Notes: generated from the sequence alone by a model not told the origin. 64,000 nt of DNA from Dechloromonas sp. A34 (GCF_026261605.1 NZ_CP102486.1:496001-560000); one strand, 5' to 3'. Positions 36,651 to 46,931 are shown, counted from the first letter of the stretch. Translations and numbers: made by a program.

Positions 36651-37058
36651 ATGCCAGCACCGCTTCCCGTTCCCGATCTGCACGGCGTGCGTCCGTCGCT
36701 GGTCCAGCTGACTCACGTCATCTATGGCCTGCATGCCCTGGCCGTGCTGATCGGCGTCACCTCAGCGGCGAGCGTGGCCGGCGGCTTCGTCTTCGGCCTG
36801 CCGTCGCTGATTGCCGTCTTCCTCAATTACCTGAAGCGCGGCGATGTCGCCGGTACCTGGCTGGAAAGCCACTTCCGCTGGCAGATCCGGACCTTCTGGT
36901 TCACTGCGCTGTGGCTGGTGGTCTATGGCCTGCTGATCATCACCATCATTGGCATTCCACTCGCCTGGATCCTGATCGCCCTGCTCGGGCTATGGGTCGG
37001 CTACCGCGTCGTGCGCGGCTGGGTGGCCCTGGCAGGTGTCCGGCCGGTCGGGTCCTGA
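36651..37058 (+). CDS. Small DUF4870-like membrane protein
   Basis: 135 aa with three hydrophobic segments (~30-55, 60-72, 90-125). The AGGAGG ribosome site ends 5 bases before ATG 36651. The pattern (VIYGLHALAVLIGV, then HFRWQIRTFWFTALW) resembles small DUF4870-type inner-membrane proteins. No function is known. It converges with the yitT-like gene with only 4 bases between the stops and no visible terminator. Confidence 0.75.
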   Translation: MPAPLPVPDLHGVRPSLVQLTHVIYGLHALAVLIGVTSAASVAGGFVFGLPSLIAVFLNYLKRGDVAGTWLESHFRWQIRTFWFTALWLVVYGLLIITIIGIPLAWILIALLGLWVGYRVVRGWVALAGVRPVGS

Positions 37059-37062
37059 GGCC

Positions 37063-37674
37063 TCAGATGCCTATGTAGCGGCCGGCCTTGTGGTTGACCG
37101 CGATCACCAGATTGAGGGCGAGCGCGCCGAGGATGGATAGCGCGATGCTCAGCGGATCGCGCACGAAGGCGGCGGCCGCCAGAATCATCAGATCGGCACC
37201 CATCTGAAGTTTGCCGGCTCGCCAGCCGCGGGTGTTCTGGAGGTGGATGACGAGGATGCCCAGACCACCCAGGCTGGCCTTGTGGCGGATCAGCATCAAT
37301 AGCCCAACCCCGGCCAGGAAGCCGGCCATGATCGCCGCGAAGGCGCGGTCCAGCGACTGCAGCGCAATCAGCGAGGGCAGTATCTCAGTGTAGATGGCGA
37401 GCAGGCTGACCGCGATGAAGGTCTTGATGGTGAACGACCAGCCCATCGAGCGCACGGCCAGGAAATAGAAGGGCAGGTTGATGGCAAACAGCAGTAGGCT
37501 GATTGGCCAGTCGCTCAGGTAATGGATCAGGAAGGCGATGCCGACCGTGCCGCCGGTGAGCAGGCCGGCGTGACGAAAAAGCAGCACGGCGAAGGCGACG
37601 AAGAGCGGGGCGACGAGCAGGGCCTGGGCGTCCTCGAACAGCGTGTGGCGGACGGCCGCTTCCGGCTGGCTCAT
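37063..37674 (-). CDS. YitT-family membrane protein
   Basis: 203 aa, five to six helices. The N-terminal part LLTGGTVGIAFLIHYLSDWP has the Gly-rich helix typical of the YitT/DUF161 family; the soluble C-terminal DUF2179 domain of longer members is missing, as in short proteobacterial forms. The transport or export role is unproven. The ATG overlaps the dacB stop (ATGA), so it is expressed as the second gene after dacB. Confidence 0.82.
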   Translation of the reverse strand: MSQPEAAVRHTLFEDAQALLVAPLFVAFAVLLFRHAGLLTGGTVGIAFLIHYLSDWPISLLLFAINLPFYFLAVRSMGWSFTIKTFIAVSLLAIYTEILPSLIALQSLDRAFAAIMAGFLAGVGLLMLIRHKASLGGLGILVIHLQNTRGWRAGKLQMGADLMILAAAAFVRDPLSIALSILGALALNLVIAVNHKAGRYIGI

Positions 37675-39134
37675 TCGCTCTCCAGCACGACGGACTTCTC
37701 GCCAACCCGGCGCTGGGCGACCCAGGCGATCAAGGCGTCGATCGCCGCGCTGCCGGCCTGGGCTCGTGGGTGGTTGATGAAGAAGGTGACCGCATAGCGC
37801 CGGCCCTGGGCATCGAGCGCATAGCCGGCGGCAGTCTTGACGCCGTCCAGCGTGCCGGTCTTGATGTGGGCGCGGCCGGTCGCCGCCGAGCCGTTCAGGC
37901 GCTTCTTCATCGTGCCGTCGATGCCGACGATCGGCATGCTCGAGATGAATTCGGGCATCACCGGGCTCTTCCAGGCGTCCTGCAGCAGGCGGTTCAGGCT
38001 GCTGGCGCTGATCCGTTCGCTGCGTGACAGGCCGGAACCATTGTCGAGCACCAGTTCGGCGAAACGCAGGTTGCGGGCAGCCAGCCAGTCGGCGACGCGC
38101 TGCCGGGCGCGTTCGGCGGTGGCCGGTGCCGTAGCTCCCACGAGGGTTTCCTGCGGGGCGCCGTTGCCCAAGGTCAGGAAAACCTGGCGGGCCATCACGT
38201 TGTTGCTGAACTTGTTGATGTCGCGCACGGCGTCGGCCAGCGGCGCCGACTCATGCTGGGCGAGCAGCTTGCTGCCGATGGCAACGCTGCCGCCGCGCAC
38301 CTGCCCGGCCAGCGTGCCGCCGAGTTCCTGCCACAGGCTGCGGAGCAGGCCGGCAGCCTGGGCATCGGCCGGCAGCGGGGCGAGATTGAGCGTCTTCTCC
38401 CCGCACAGGGCACTGTAGCTGCCGCTCAGTTCCAGGCGCTGGCCGCCGTTTTCCGGAATCAGGTGGATGTCGATCAGGTCTTTCCAGTTGCTGCTACAGC
38501 CACCGTCGCCGCTGCGCAACTGGTTGTCGAGGCGCAGGTTGGTGCTCGGCGTTTCGAGCAGCACGCGCGGTCGGCCGTTGTCCGGCTGCAGAGTCAGGCG
38601 CAGGGCGCGGTAATTGATCAGCAGACCATCCGGGCCGACGTTGTAGGGGCGCATCGGCTTGTCGTCGAAAGCCCCGGGGTCGATTGCCGGAACATCGAAG
38701 ACCGTGCGGTCGAGCACGACATCGCCGGCGATATGGGTGATGCCGCGTACCCGCAACTGGCGGAGCAGGGCCCACAGGTGTTCGATGGCGAAACGCGGAT
38801 CGCCGCTGCCTTTCAGGTAGAGGTTGCCGTTCAACACGCCGTCAGCCGGCGCGGCCTCAATCCAGGCTGTGGTCTTCCAGGTAAAGGCCGGGCCGAGCAG
38901 GTCAAGTGCGGCGTAAGTGGTAAGCAGCTTCATCACCGAGGCCGGGTTCATCGCCTGCGTCGCGTTGTGGGCGACCAGCGGTGCTGGTGCATCGACCGGC
39001 TGGACGACGACGGCGACGCTGGTCGCAGGAATCTGCGCTACCTTCAGGGCGCTCAGCACCGTAGGCGGCAAGCCCTCAGCCAGCACGCCAAGCGAGAGGG
39101 CGAGCCCGAGCAGCAACGTGCCCAGGCGCTTCAT
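37671..39134 (-). CDS. dacB: D-alanyl-D-alanine carboxypeptidase/endopeptidase (PBP4)
   Basis: 487 aa from ATG 39134. Signal peptide ~1-19 (ends LGVLAEG), so periplasmic. Class C penicillin-binding protein with all three motifs: SxxK in PASVMKLLTT (~residue 66), SxN in KFSNNVMARQ (~305), and KTG in HIKTGTLDGV (~420). It cleaves peptidoglycan peptide cross-links or terminal D-Ala. The frame extends upstream to 39272, but those residues precede the signal peptide and were rejected. Confidence 0.93.
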   Translation of the reverse strand: MKRLGTLLLGLALSLGVLAEGLPPTVLSALKVAQIPATSVAVVVQPVDAPAPLVAHNATQAMNPASVMKLLTTYAALDLLGPAFTWKTTAWIEAAPADGVLNGNLYLKGSGDPRFAIEHLWALLRQLRVRGITHIAGDVVLDRTVFDVPAIDPGAFDDKPMRPYNVGPDGLLINYRALRLTLQPDNGRPRVLLETPSTNLRLDNQLRSGDGGCSSNWKDLIDIHLIPENGGQRLELSGSYSALCGEKTLNLAPLPADAQAAGLLRSLWQELGGTLAGQVRGGSVAIGSKLLAQHESAPLADAVRDINKFSNNVMARQVFLTLGNGAPQETLVGATAPATAERARQRVADWLAARNLRFAELVLDNGSGLSRSERISASSLNRLLQDAWKSPVMPEFISSMPIVGIDGTMKKRLNGSAATGRAHIKTGTLDGVKTAAGYALDAQGRRYAVTFFINHPRAQAGSAAIDALIAWVAQRRVGEKSVVLESE

Positions 39135-39287
39135 GCGTTCAGTGCCGGGGCACCATTCCGGTCGCTCCGGCCATGGAAACAACGGCTGGCCCCAGGGGCG
39201 AAGGTTTCGGCAGCGGCCGGGTTGCGCGGGAGTGGGTGCATGGCAATGGAATGGGGGCCGGGAAGCCCCCATTCTACGTGGCCGGAA

Positions 39288-41372
39288 TTATTTCCGGTAA
39301 AGCTCGAAGCCGGCGATCAGTGTGTCCAGGCGCCGGGCGGTTTCCAGCAAGTCGTCGGCGGCGTGCTTGGCGGCTTTGGCCGAGCTGGTGTTCTGGTCGA
39401 TCAGGTCGGTGATCTGCTGCATGCTGCCGGCGACTTCTTCGCTGGCTACACCCTGCTGTCGGGCGGCATCGGAAATCTGCGCCGCCATCAGCGAGACCTG
39501 GCTCGATGAATGGGTGATCCCTTCCAGGCCGGCGACGCTCGCACGCAGCTTGCCGATGCCGGTTTCTACCTCGCTGGCCGCGAGATCCATGCTGGCCACG
39601 GCCTGGGCGGTAACCGACTGGATTTCACCGACAGTGTTGTTGATGTCGGCGGTCGAGGTTGTCGTTCGTTCGGCCAGCTTGCGCACTTCGTCGGCGACCA
39701 CGGCGAAACCGCGCCCCTGTTCGCCGGCGCGGGCGGCCTCGATCGCCGCATTCAGGGCAAGCAGGTTGGTCTGGCTGGCGATGTCGGCAATGACCTTGGT
39801 AATGTCGCCGATCTTGGCGATCGAATGCTTGAGTTGGTCGATGGTCGAATTCGAGCTATGGACGGCTTCGACCACCCGCGTCGTGGCGGCCATGCTCTGG
39901 TTGATGTTGCTATTGCTCTGGCTGACCTGTTCCTGCGATTCGCGCGCGGCCGCAGCGGTGTCGTGGGCATTGGCGGCAACTTCCTGGACCGATTGGCTGA
40001 ATTCCTCGGTGGCGGCGGCGACGCCTTCGACGCTGGCTTGTTGCTGGACGGATTGTTCGGCGACGCGGGCGAGCTGGGATTCGAGATCCCGGCAACGGGT
40101 GGCGATGGCGCTCGATGCCGTCTTGATGTCGTCGAGCATGACCTTGACGGTCGCCTGCATGGTCGCCAGGTTGCACAACAGCAGACCGGGTTCGTCGCGG
40201 CCGGAAACATCGATATCGTCGGTCAGCCGGCCTTCGGCGATCTGCTCGAAGTGGGCGATGGCTTTGCGGATCGGCCTGACGATGGCCGCGACAAGCAGGG
40301 CGCCGCCGATCAGCGCAATCAGCAGCGCGAAAACCAGGCAGCCGATGATGATGTTGCGGGTCGTCCGGTAGCGCTCTTCAGCGACCATGAAGTCGCTCTC
40401 GGCGCTGGCCGAGAACTCCTGGATCAGGGCTTCGCCATCGCGCCGCATTTCGGCAAACAGCGGGTTGATCTTGAGCAGCAGCACTTCGTTGGCCTGCTGG
40501 AACTTGTCCTCCTTGAGCAGTTCGCGGGCGACATTGACCCCCTCCTTGGAGAAGCGCTCGCGGGTGTCGCCGAACTTGGCGAGCAGTTCCTTTTCCTTGT
40601 CGCTGAGCGGCAGTTTCTTGAGTTCCTCGAGGCGGGCGTTAATTTCCTCGCGATTCTTCAATGTCGCCTCGATATGCAGGCTCAGCGAATGTTCATGCAG
40701 TTTCGAGTTCGGATTGGCCGGGTCGTGCTGCAGTCCGAGCATGATCTGCGAACGGTTGTCGGTGAGCAGCGCCATCATCCGGTTGGCCGCGTTCGAGGGC
40801 AGCAGTTTTTGCGTGAACATCTGCCCCAACTGCTGATCGGTTTCCGCCAGACCCTTGATGCCGGCCAGACCGATCAGGGTCATCAGTGCCAAAATGGCGG
40901 CAACGGCCATCCAGAGCCGGGTACGCAGCGACAAGGTGCGTTTGCCGGTGGCGGGCAGGGAGCCTTTCTGCCCCGCCGCCGCGTACATGGCCTCGGCGGT
41001 GGCCCGCTTTTCCCGGTCCGGGGATGTCCGTACCGACTGGAAGCCGGTGATCTGGCCATTCTTCCTGAGTGGGACGACGACGGCCTCGACCCAGTAAAAA
41101 TCGCCATTTTTGCAGCGATTCTTGACCAGACCCTGCCACGGCAGGCCCGACTGGACGGTGCTCCACAAGTCGCGGAAGGCGGCTTCGGGCATGTCCGGGT
41201 GGCGTACGACGCTGTGATTCTGGCCAATCAGGTCGTCACGACTGAAGCCGCTGATGGCGACAAAGGCATCGTTGACGTAGGTGAGTACACCTGTGAGATC
41301 GGTTCGTGAAACCAGATAGGTGTCGGGTGGAAAGGGGACTTCTCTTTGGGTAACCGGCTGGTTGTTTTTCAT
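39288..41372 (-). CDS. Methyl-accepting chemotaxis protein with N-terminal PAS domain
   Basis: 694 aa. PAS ~10-125 ([33 protein letters not shown]), as in Aer-type redox sensors. TM1 ~152-175, a four-helix-bundle periplasmic region ~180-335, and TM2 ~338-362. A HAMP domain follows, then a full signalling domain with the hairpin tip [20 protein letters not shown]. It senses an unknown signal and feeds CheA. Proximity to the electron-transfer genes makes energy taxis attractive but is only inference. A GAATGGGGG/CCCCCATTC hairpin 14 bases past its stop lacks a T-tract. Confidence 0.92.
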   Translation of the reverse strand: MKNNQPVTQREVPFPPDTYLVSRTDLTGVLTYVNDAFVAISGFSRDDLIGQNHSVVRHPDMPEAAFRDLWSTVQSGLPWQGLVKNRCKNGDFYWVEAVVVPLRKNGQITGFQSVRTSPDREKRATAEAMYAAAGQKGSLPATGKRTLSLRTRLWMAVAAILALMTLIGLAGIKGLAETDQQLGQMFTQKLLPSNAANRMMALLTDNRSQIMLGLQHDPANPNSKLHEHSLSLHIEATLKNREEINARLEELKKLPLSDKEKELLAKFGDTRERFSKEGVNVARELLKEDKFQQANEVLLLKINPLFAEMRRDGEALIQEFSASAESDFMVAEERYRTTRNIIIGCLVFALLIALIGGALLVAAIVRPIRKAIAHFEQIAEGRLTDDIDVSGRDEPGLLLCNLATMQATVKVMLDDIKTASSAIATRCRDLESQLARVAEQSVQQQASVEGVAAATEEFSQSVQEVAANAHDTAAAARESQEQVSQSNSNINQSMAATTRVVEAVHSSNSTIDQLKHSIAKIGDITKVIADIASQTNLLALNAAIEAARAGEQGRGFAVVADEVRKLAERTTTSTADINNTVGEIQSVTAQAVASMDLAASEVETGIGKLRASVAGLEGITHSSSQVSLMAAQISDAARQQGVASEEVAGSMQQITDLIDQNTSSAKAAKHAADDLLETARRLDTLIAGFELYRK

Positions 41373-41682
41373 GTTTTTGGTGGACTCGACGGGCGGCTGA
41401 TGCGAGCGATTCTATAGGTTAAATCAGTGAATTTTCAGTTGCTTGGTGACTTCGGCAAAACGCCGAAGAGTCAATGCTGGAGCGGATTTTCAAATGTCAT
41501 TCTGTCTATATTTCTATGGCATATGTCGATGGTGTGTTGTCCGGTGATTGGCACGCTCCGGCCGGCAAATAATTCAACGCGGCCACTCTCTAGCATCAGT
41601 GAAAAGGCCTGGATCACCAGGCCTTATTTTTCGCATCGTTTCCAGAGGCTGGAACGTGCGGATCGTTGGGGTTGCCGGGGGC
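41373..41682. other. Intergenic region upstream of the chemoreceptor
   Basis: About 310 bases. It holds the promoter side of the chemoreceptor gene and the terminator at 41604-41630 for the small lipoprotein gene. No supported gene. Confidence 0.5.
41604..41630. terminator. Bidirectional terminator
   Basis: AAGGCCTGG and CCAGGCCTT (41604-41625) enclose a 4-base loop, with ATTTTT after it on the plus strand and TTTT on the minus strand. It lies 57 bp past the lipoprotein gene. Confidence 0.8.
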
Positions 41683-41895
41683 TTACCGATAGCCTCGATG
41701 ACCGTGGCGCCAGTGATGGCCGTGATGTCGGTAGTGGAAGTAGGGGGCCGGGATGGGAACCAGCGGGACGTAGGTCCGATCAGGCGGTCCGTAATACCCC
41801 GACGAATTGTAGGGCACGACCGCGCAGGCACCGAGGGCAGAAATCGCCAATCCGATTATGGCAAGACGGCGAACAGTTTGCAGATAGCGTTTCAC
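41683..41895 (-). CDS. Small His/Tyr-rich lipoprotein
   Basis: 70 aa. Lipoprotein signal peptide with lipobox LGAC (Cys at ~24), so membrane-anchored. The mature part is Pro/Tyr-rich (NSSGYYGPPDRTYVPLVPIP) and ends in a His/Arg cluster (YRHHGHHWRHGHRGYR). Possible metal binding, but no known function. Single-gene unit with its own terminator. Confidence 0.68.
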   Translation of the reverse strand: MKRYLQTVRRLAIIGLAISALGACAVVPYNSSGYYGPPDRTYVPLVPIPAPYFHYRHHGHHWRHGHRGYR

Positions 41896-42112
41896 GATCG
41901 TCTCCTTCCGATCAGGTCACGCCACGTAGACCCCGGCCAAACTCCGTTGTATCCGCCATTTACGATTTGTTACTCGGGAGTTCTTTGGCGAACACTACCG
42001 ACCTCTGCATTTGTTGATGAAATCAGAACTTTTTCCCGAGCCTCCAGTCTTCTCGATTACGGGGCAGTTCAATGTGCGTAGAGTCAGTACGGTATTGAAA
42101 AAAGGGGGACAC

Positions 42113-42376
42113 ATGGCAAGCAGTAAACAGGAAGCGGGCGTCGGGCGGGAGTTGCGAAATGCCTGCGACAGACGAACCGGCGATGGAGAGCCACCTGCCG
42201 GATGGAGCGAGCGCCGGCGAAAAGTTGAACGTCGCATGCCAACGGTGAAAGAGGATGAAATCTCGCAGAGCGAATGGTTCAAGCGGATGGCGGCCTTCCT
42301 GGCCCAGAGAAAGGCGAAAAGGGAAGCCATCAGTCGAGCCTTCGAGTCACTCGGGAACTCGGAAAATATTGCCTGA
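42113..42376 (+). CDS. Small charged protein of unknown function
   Basis: 87 aa from ATG 42113, preceded by GGGGG at 4-8 bases. Rich in Arg, Lys and Glu with a helical C-terminal half (SEWFKRMAAFLAQRKAKREA). No family recognised. An upstream in-frame ATG at 42011 would add 34 residues without a ribosome site. Composition and codon pattern are compatible with a real host gene, but the evidence is limited. Confidence 0.45.
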   Translation: MASSKQEAGVGRELRNACDRRTGDGEPPAGWSERRRKVERRMPTVKEDEISQSEWFKRMAAFLAQRKAKREAISRAFESLGNSENIA

Positions 42377-42524
42377 TGGGCAAGCTGCCTAGCGACATTT
42401 TCGGACTAGGCCATATTGTCCGGTGGACTCTTCGTCCATACGATCGGAATCTAGTGCTTGCAGCCATTTGTTGCTGACTGGTTGGTTGCAAAGCGCTTAG
42501 CAGGCACTGATGGGTGGCAATAAA

Positions 42525-42548
42525 AAGGGGATGCCACAGCATCCCCTT
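42525..42548 (-). terminator. Terminator of the PEP-CTERM gene
   Basis: AAGGGGATGC and GCATCCCCTT pair around 4 bases. On the minus strand the stem is followed by TTTTTATT, 27 bp past the stop at 42575. Confidence 0.85.
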
Positions 42549-42574
42549 GATGTTCGCGCCTGGCGTTGTTGTGA

Positions 42575-43545
42575 TTAGCCTTTTGCAGATGCCCTCAGGA
42601 AACGGCCAAACCCCATTCCGAGCAAAGCAAGCCCAAACAGTGCGAGAGTTGCAGGTTCGGGAACTTGGGTGGTAGTACAACCATTGGGTCCGACGCAAGC
42701 TGCGCCAATAAACAGGTTTTCAAAACCGTTGTTTAGATCCTGAAAGTCGACTCTTACCTGCATCTCGGTGAAGTCATCCGACCAGATCAGATCGTTTAGC
42801 GCCGCCGAGAAGATTGCGTATGACACATCGTTTTGGCCGATATTGTGCTCGAAGGTGTGGCTGTCTACTTCCGACCCATCACAAGCAACGATATCTGCTG
42901 GTTTCGCGAGCGCGAATTCTTTGCTGTAACACAGGGTTATCGGACCACCACTGAATACGTAATCGCCATGACCAAACGCGCTGGGCGACCCGGAGGCGGC
43001 ATTGAATAATGTAAAGGTTTGAGGGCCGCCACTGCCGACCAGTGTGACTTGTGCCCAGGCCCAAAGGTCATTCGAACCCTGAGCTTTCTGCTGATTGTTA
43101 TTGAAATAGGCTACCAAGTCGTGCTGAATGCCATCGAAGGTCAGGTAATCGCGCAATGCAGCCAGCGAGATGTTCCACGTCGGCCCCCCGTAGCGGTGGA
43201 GGTCGAATAATTACCTGTCGCGTTGCCGGCAAGATTGGGAAAGTCAAAACCATCCTGGACAGTTCCGGCCAAGCCCAAGTCCTGGTTGTTTTGGTTTCCG
43301 CCCGAGCCTGTGCCAATGACCAGCGCGTCCTGAATCGTGTTGGCCGTATTGAACATGTAGGCTGGTCCACTCATTGATGTCGACGCCCAGTCCAGGATAG
43401 GCATCGAATAGGAGGTGAAGTCTCCGTAGTTGTCTGAATACGGCAAGCCCGGTGCCGGGAAATTGAGTACCGGGACGGGGGCTGCGAAGACAGGCGAAAC
43501 GGCCAATACGGTCGTTGCAATAATCAGAGATTTAAGCGTTTTCAC
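42575..43545 (-). CDS. PEP-CTERM sorting-domain protein (one frameshift)
   Basis: An exported protein of ~323 aa once repaired. GTG 43545 starts a clean signal peptide (KTLKSLIIATTVLAVSPVFA); an ATG at 43572 adds nine residues. The C-terminus has the sorting signal VPEPATLALFGLALLGMGF followed by Arg/Lys, the mark for exosortase processing (EpsH-type, not in this window). The frame shifts at a run of six G on the minus strand (~43186). One added G joins NYSTSTATGG to PTWNISLAALRDYLTF, and the length then becomes a multiple of three. Function beyond surface or extracellular-matrix location is unknown. It ends with a good terminator. Confidence 0.8.
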
Positions 43546-43572
43546 GGCGGCACCTACTAGTTGGGGTTGCAT

Positions 43573-43922
43573 GATTTATAGGCAGCACATTCCGCGCCAG
43601 ATCTATTAATTGCATGAAATTATTGAGAATTGTTTTGATTTACTGGCCTTGGAACACGTGTCTGTAAAAATTCTCGACAATAATTAGCCTGATTGCCTCG
43701 CTCAAAGGCGGACTCAATTGGAGCAGCTATGCTTCGTTCGCTCGCAACACCATCGCCCATCGAGACCGGATCGGGAGTTTTCAATAGATATCCGGGTTAG
43801 TCCGTCATCCGTCGAATTTATCGGTCTGCGCAAACCCAACGGGAGAGGGAGTGGCATGGATGGCAAGGGCTACTGGCGCGGCAACGTCTTTGTCGAGCCT
43901 TCAAATCTGAGGCGGGTTATCT
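43573..43922. other. Stretch without a recognisable gene, left of IS66
   Basis: About 350 bases between the PEP-CTERM gene and the IS66 left end. A 65-codon plus-strand frame from 43718 runs into the IS and stays open past it if the IS is removed, but it has no recognisable content. Confidence 0.35.
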
Positions 43923-44006
43923 GTAAGCGCCCGGCGAACTCATCTGTGAATTGACGGCTTAGACCGTGAAGATAGTGTCCACTAAAAAAGATGGTGGACA
44001 CGATCG

Positions 44007-44381
44007 ATGGAAGTTAAGAAGCCGAGCCGCCGCAGGCGGACTCACCCCGAGGAGTTCAAGCAGGCAGTGATTGCTGCCTGTTGTGAGGCCGGCGCTTCAG
44101 TTGCCGGCATTGCGTTGGCCAATAGCGTCAATGCGAATCAGGTCCGTCGCTGGATGCGGGAACGGGGCATTGAGCCACCGAGCCGCAGCCTGCCGGCACG
44201 GTCGATTTCACCGGCGCGCGGCACAGAACCCGCCTTTGTGCCGGTACCGATGCCACCCATCGTCTCAAGCATCCCCGACATTCGGATCGAAGTTCGGCGT
44301 GGCAACACGGCGGTGAAGATTGAATGGCCTGGACAGGCGGCGAGCGATTGCGCCGCCTGGTTGCGAGATTGGCTACGGTGA
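44007..44381 (+). CDS. tnpA: IS66 accessory protein TnpA
   Basis: 124 aa. The HTH region spans ~12-52 (THPEEFKQAVIAACCEAGAS, then NANQVRRWMRERG), the Tnp_1-like fold of IS66 OrfA. It is needed with TnpB for IS66 transposition; the exact role is poorly defined. The stop overlaps the TnpB GTG start (GTGA). Confidence 0.9.
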   Translation: MEVKKPSRRRRTHPEEFKQAVIAACCEAGASVAGIALANSVNANQVRRWMRERGIEPPSRSLPARSISPARGTEPAFVPVPMPPIVSSIPDIRIEVRRGNTAVKIEWPGQAASDCAAWLRDWLR

Positions 44382-44707
44382 TTCGGGTCGATGCCCTGTG
44401 GTTATCGACCACGCCGCTGGATATGCGGGCGGGGACCGAGACGATCCTGGCCCGGGTCGTCTCGATGTTTGGCGAAGCCCGACCCCACCATGCCTATCTG
44501 TTTGCCAATCGCCGAGCCAACCGGATGAAAGTGCTGGTCCATGATGGATACGGTATCTGGCTAGCGAACCGTCGGCTCAATCAGGGGCGATTCTGCTGGC
44601 GGCACGGCAACAGCAGCGTCGAGCTCAGCCGGCCGCAGTTTGATGCACTCGTCCTCGGTCTGCCATGGGAACGACTGGCTGACGGCGGTGTGATCCGGAT
44701 TGTTTGA
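44378..44707 (+). CDS. tnpB: IS66 accessory protein TnpB
   Basis: 109 aa from GTG 44378 (VIRVDALWLSTTPLDMRAGT), which is where IS66 Orf2 proteins begin; a longer frame from 44324 lacks family similarity. Contains the conserved LFANRRANRMKVLVHDGYGI and ends LGLPWERLADGG. No catalytic residues are known. Distinct from the TnpB nucleases of IS200/605 elements. Confidence 0.9.
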   Translation: MIRVDALWLSTTPLDMRAGTETILARVVSMFGEARPHHAYLFANRRANRMKVLVHDGYGIWLANRRLNQGRFCWRHGNSSVELSRPQFDALVLGLPWERLADGGVIRIV

Positions 44708-44760
44708 CGGTCCACCATTGGGGAAGTCCACGATGGTCAGATCGGGCGGCGGACGGCATC

Positions 44761-46278
44761 ATGCCGGCCATGTCCTTGCCAACCCACCTCGACCAACTCA
44801 GCGCTGACGAACTGCGTCGCCTGCTGGTCGAGAAAGACCGCGAGTTGGACTGGCGCCAAGCCAAGATCGACAAACTCACGCATGAACTGGCGATGCACAA
44901 GCGCTGGCGCTTCGGGGTCAAGACCGAGCACTGGCCGGTCGAGCAGGCGCAACTATTCGAGGAAACCATCGATGCCGATCTGGCGGCGATGGAAGAAGAA
45001 CTCGCACAACTGTCGCCGACGCCACCGAAGGCGAAAGGCCAGGCCAAACGCCAGCCGCTGCCGGCGAGTCTGCCGCGTGCCGACATTCATCATGAGCCTG
45101 AATCCACGGTCTGCCCTTGCGGCTGCACGATGAAGCGCATCGGCGAGGATGTGGCCGAGAAGCTCGATTACACGCCAGGCGTCTTCAGCGTCGAGCGCCA
45201 CATTCGTGGCAAGTGGGTCTGCGGGCAGTGCGAAACGCTGATCCAGGCGCCTGTTCCGGCGCACGTTATCGACAAGGGTATTCCGACGACCGGCTTGCTC
45301 GCGCAGGTGCTGGTTGCCAAATACCTCGACCATCTGCCGCTCTATCGTCAGGAAGCGATCTTCGGTCGGGCCGGACTGGCCATTCCGCAATCGACACTCG
45401 CCCAGTGGGTAGGGAAATGCGGTGTGGCACTCCAGCCCCTGGTCGATGCCCTGAAGGATGAGATGCTCGGGCATCGGGTGCTGCATGCCGATGAAACGCC
45501 GGTGGCCATGCTTGATCCGGGGGCTGGCAAGACGCATCGAGCCTACCTCTGGTCCTACAGCATCGGCGCCTTCGAGCCGACCAAGGCGGTGATCTATGAC
45601 TTTGCTGAAAGCCGTGCCGGCAGGCACGCCCAGGAATTCCTGGGTGACTGGCGCGGCACACTGATTTGCGATGATTACTCAGGCTACAAGGCACTGCTGG
45701 CCAATGGGTTGACTGAAGCCGGCTGCATGGCGCATGCCCGGCGCAAGTTCTTCGAGCTACACAGCCAGAAGCAGAGCCTGATCGCCGGCGAGGCACTGGA
45801 TTGTTTCGGCAAACTCTATGGGGTCGAGCAGGAAGCTGCCGGATTCGACATCGATGAGCGACGACGAATTCGGGAGGCGAAAGCCCGACCGATTGCCGAT
45901 GAATTGCATGCCTGGTTGACCCGGCAACGACAGGTGGTACCCAATGGCTCGGGGACCGCCAGGGCGATCGACTACAGCCTGAAACGCTGGGTGGCGCTGA
46001 CGCATTACCTAACGGATGGCCAGGTGCCGATCGATAACAACTGGATCGAGAATCAGATCCGGCCGATCGCGCTCGGCCGCAAGAACTGGTTATTTGCCGG
46101 CAGCTTGCGCGCCGGCAAACGCGCCGCCGCGATCATGAGCCTGATCCAATCCGCCAAGCTCAATGGTCACGAGCCTTTGGCTTACCTGAAGGATGTCCTG
46201 ACCCGCCTGCCGACCCAACCGGCAAGCCGCGTCGGCGACCTGCTGCCGCACCGCTGGCAACCTCAAATCACCGACTGA
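44761..46278 (+). CDS. tnpC: IS66 transposase TnpC (DDE)
   Basis: ~505 aa. An N-terminal leucine-rich region (~10-60), then a Cys4 zinc-binding motif (CPCGCTMKRIGEDV with a later CGQCE). The DDE catalytic domain has Asp in LHADETPVAML and Asp in ICDDYSGYKALLA. The Glu lies in VPIDNNWIENQIRPIALGRK. ATG 44761 was chosen; 44770 is also possible. The open frame extends up to 44704. It ends just before the right inverted repeat. Intact. Confidence 0.93.
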   Translation: MPAMSLPTHLDQLSADELRRLLVEKDRELDWRQAKIDKLTHELAMHKRWRFGVKTEHWPVEQAQLFEETIDADLAAMEEELAQLSPTPPKAKGQAKRQPLPASLPRADIHHEPESTVCPCGCTMKRIGEDVAEKLDYTPGVFSVERHIRGKWVCGQCETLIQAPVPAHVIDKGIPTTGLLAQVLVAKYLDHLPLYRQEAIFGRAGLAIPQSTLAQWVGKCGVALQPLVDALKDEMLGHRVLHADETPVAMLDPGAGKTHRAYLWSYSIGAFEPTKAVIYDFAESRAGRHAQEFLGDWRGTLICDDYSGYKALLANGLTEAGCMAHARRKFFELHSQKQSLIAGEALDCFGKLYGVEQEAAGFDIDERRRIREAKARPIADELHAWLTRQRQVVPNGSGTARAIDYSLKRWVALTHYLTDGQVPIDNNWIENQIRPIALGRKNWLFAGSLRAGKRAAAIMSLIQSAKLNGHEPLAYLKDVLTRLPTQPASRVGDLLPHRWQPQITD

Positions 46279-46397
46279 CCTGAGTTCGCCGGGCGCTTAC
46301 GGTTATCTCAAAGTTGATGACTCTTATCAGCCGCAAAAACCGGGCGGGTCAGCCATGTTCGATTCGATGCTTTGCATTGGAAAAAAACCACCAAAGA

Positions 46398-46461
46398 GCC
46401 CATAGTGACGTGGGTTTGAAGGATGCTGCAGATCTTCTAGCGACTTGTTTCTGGTGGCGGG
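46398..46461 (+). repeat. Degenerate att-like copy of the tRNA-Ala 3' flank (att1)
   Basis: This resembles the tRNA-adjacent repeat at 52104-52193: GACGTGGGTTTGAAGGATG, then CTTCT and CGACTTGTTTCTGGTGG, with several substitutions. It is the left-most of three copies and suggests an older integration at the same tRNA. Confidence 0.65.
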
Positions 46462-46931
46462 AGTTGTCGAGTCATTGCTGAAAACTATTGCGCTGCAATG
46501 ATCTATGTTCTCAATATTTATGAGTTGCCCCCAAAGTTACCCCCGTCCAAACGATACTGGACCGTTTGGTCAGGGTGTCGAGCGAGGAAATCAGGTGCGC
46601 ACAAAAACGAGAAGCCCGCTCGCCCTTGCGGGTAGGAACGGGCCTGAATCGCTTGATTGAATTTATTGGGCGCTCACCAAGGTCATACTTTAACTAGCGC
46701 CATCGGCCTCACCGACTAGCCTGCATCGTGTAGCGAAAAGCCAATGATTCCGCACCAGATGACGATGCCATTAGCACTTCATCGCGGATAAAAGCTTTCA
46801 TCCCGCAGGCACTTTCAGTCTAGGTTGCATTCGGAGAATTGCTAGCCCTGTTTCTATTTCAACAAACCGGCCAGTTGGGAAGCAAGGGCCCACTTTCCAC
46901 GTAGCGGCATTGGCTTGGCCGAAACTCCGGC
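46462..46931. other. Spacer between two att copies, no gene seen
   Basis: About 470 bases. It contains CCCCCAAAGTTACCCCC-type C-runs like those upstream of the P4-type integrases (52030-52080), consistent with the end of an older island. A short hairpin (AGCCCGCTCGCCCTTGCGGG) lies near 46612. No supported coding sequence. Confidence 0.4.

Larger units (their letters stand above)
43923..46300 (+). mobile_element. IS66-family insertion sequence, complete (2378 bp)
   Basis: Perfect 20-bp terminal inverted repeats: GTAAGCGCCCGGCGAACTCA at 43923-43942 and its complement at 46281-46300. The 8-bp target duplication GGTTATCT lies at 43915-43922 and 46301-46308. The three standard IS66 genes are inside. 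The clean duplication shows a simple, fairly recent insertion. Confidence 0.97.

Noticed and set aside
34693..36660. 655-codon open frame opposite the radical SAM and GNAT genes
   Set aside because: It crosses two well-supported genes and a terminator on the other strand.
42011..42112. Upstream extension of the 87-aa protein
   Set aside because: No ribosome site at 42011, while ATG 42113 has a G-rich site at a good distance.
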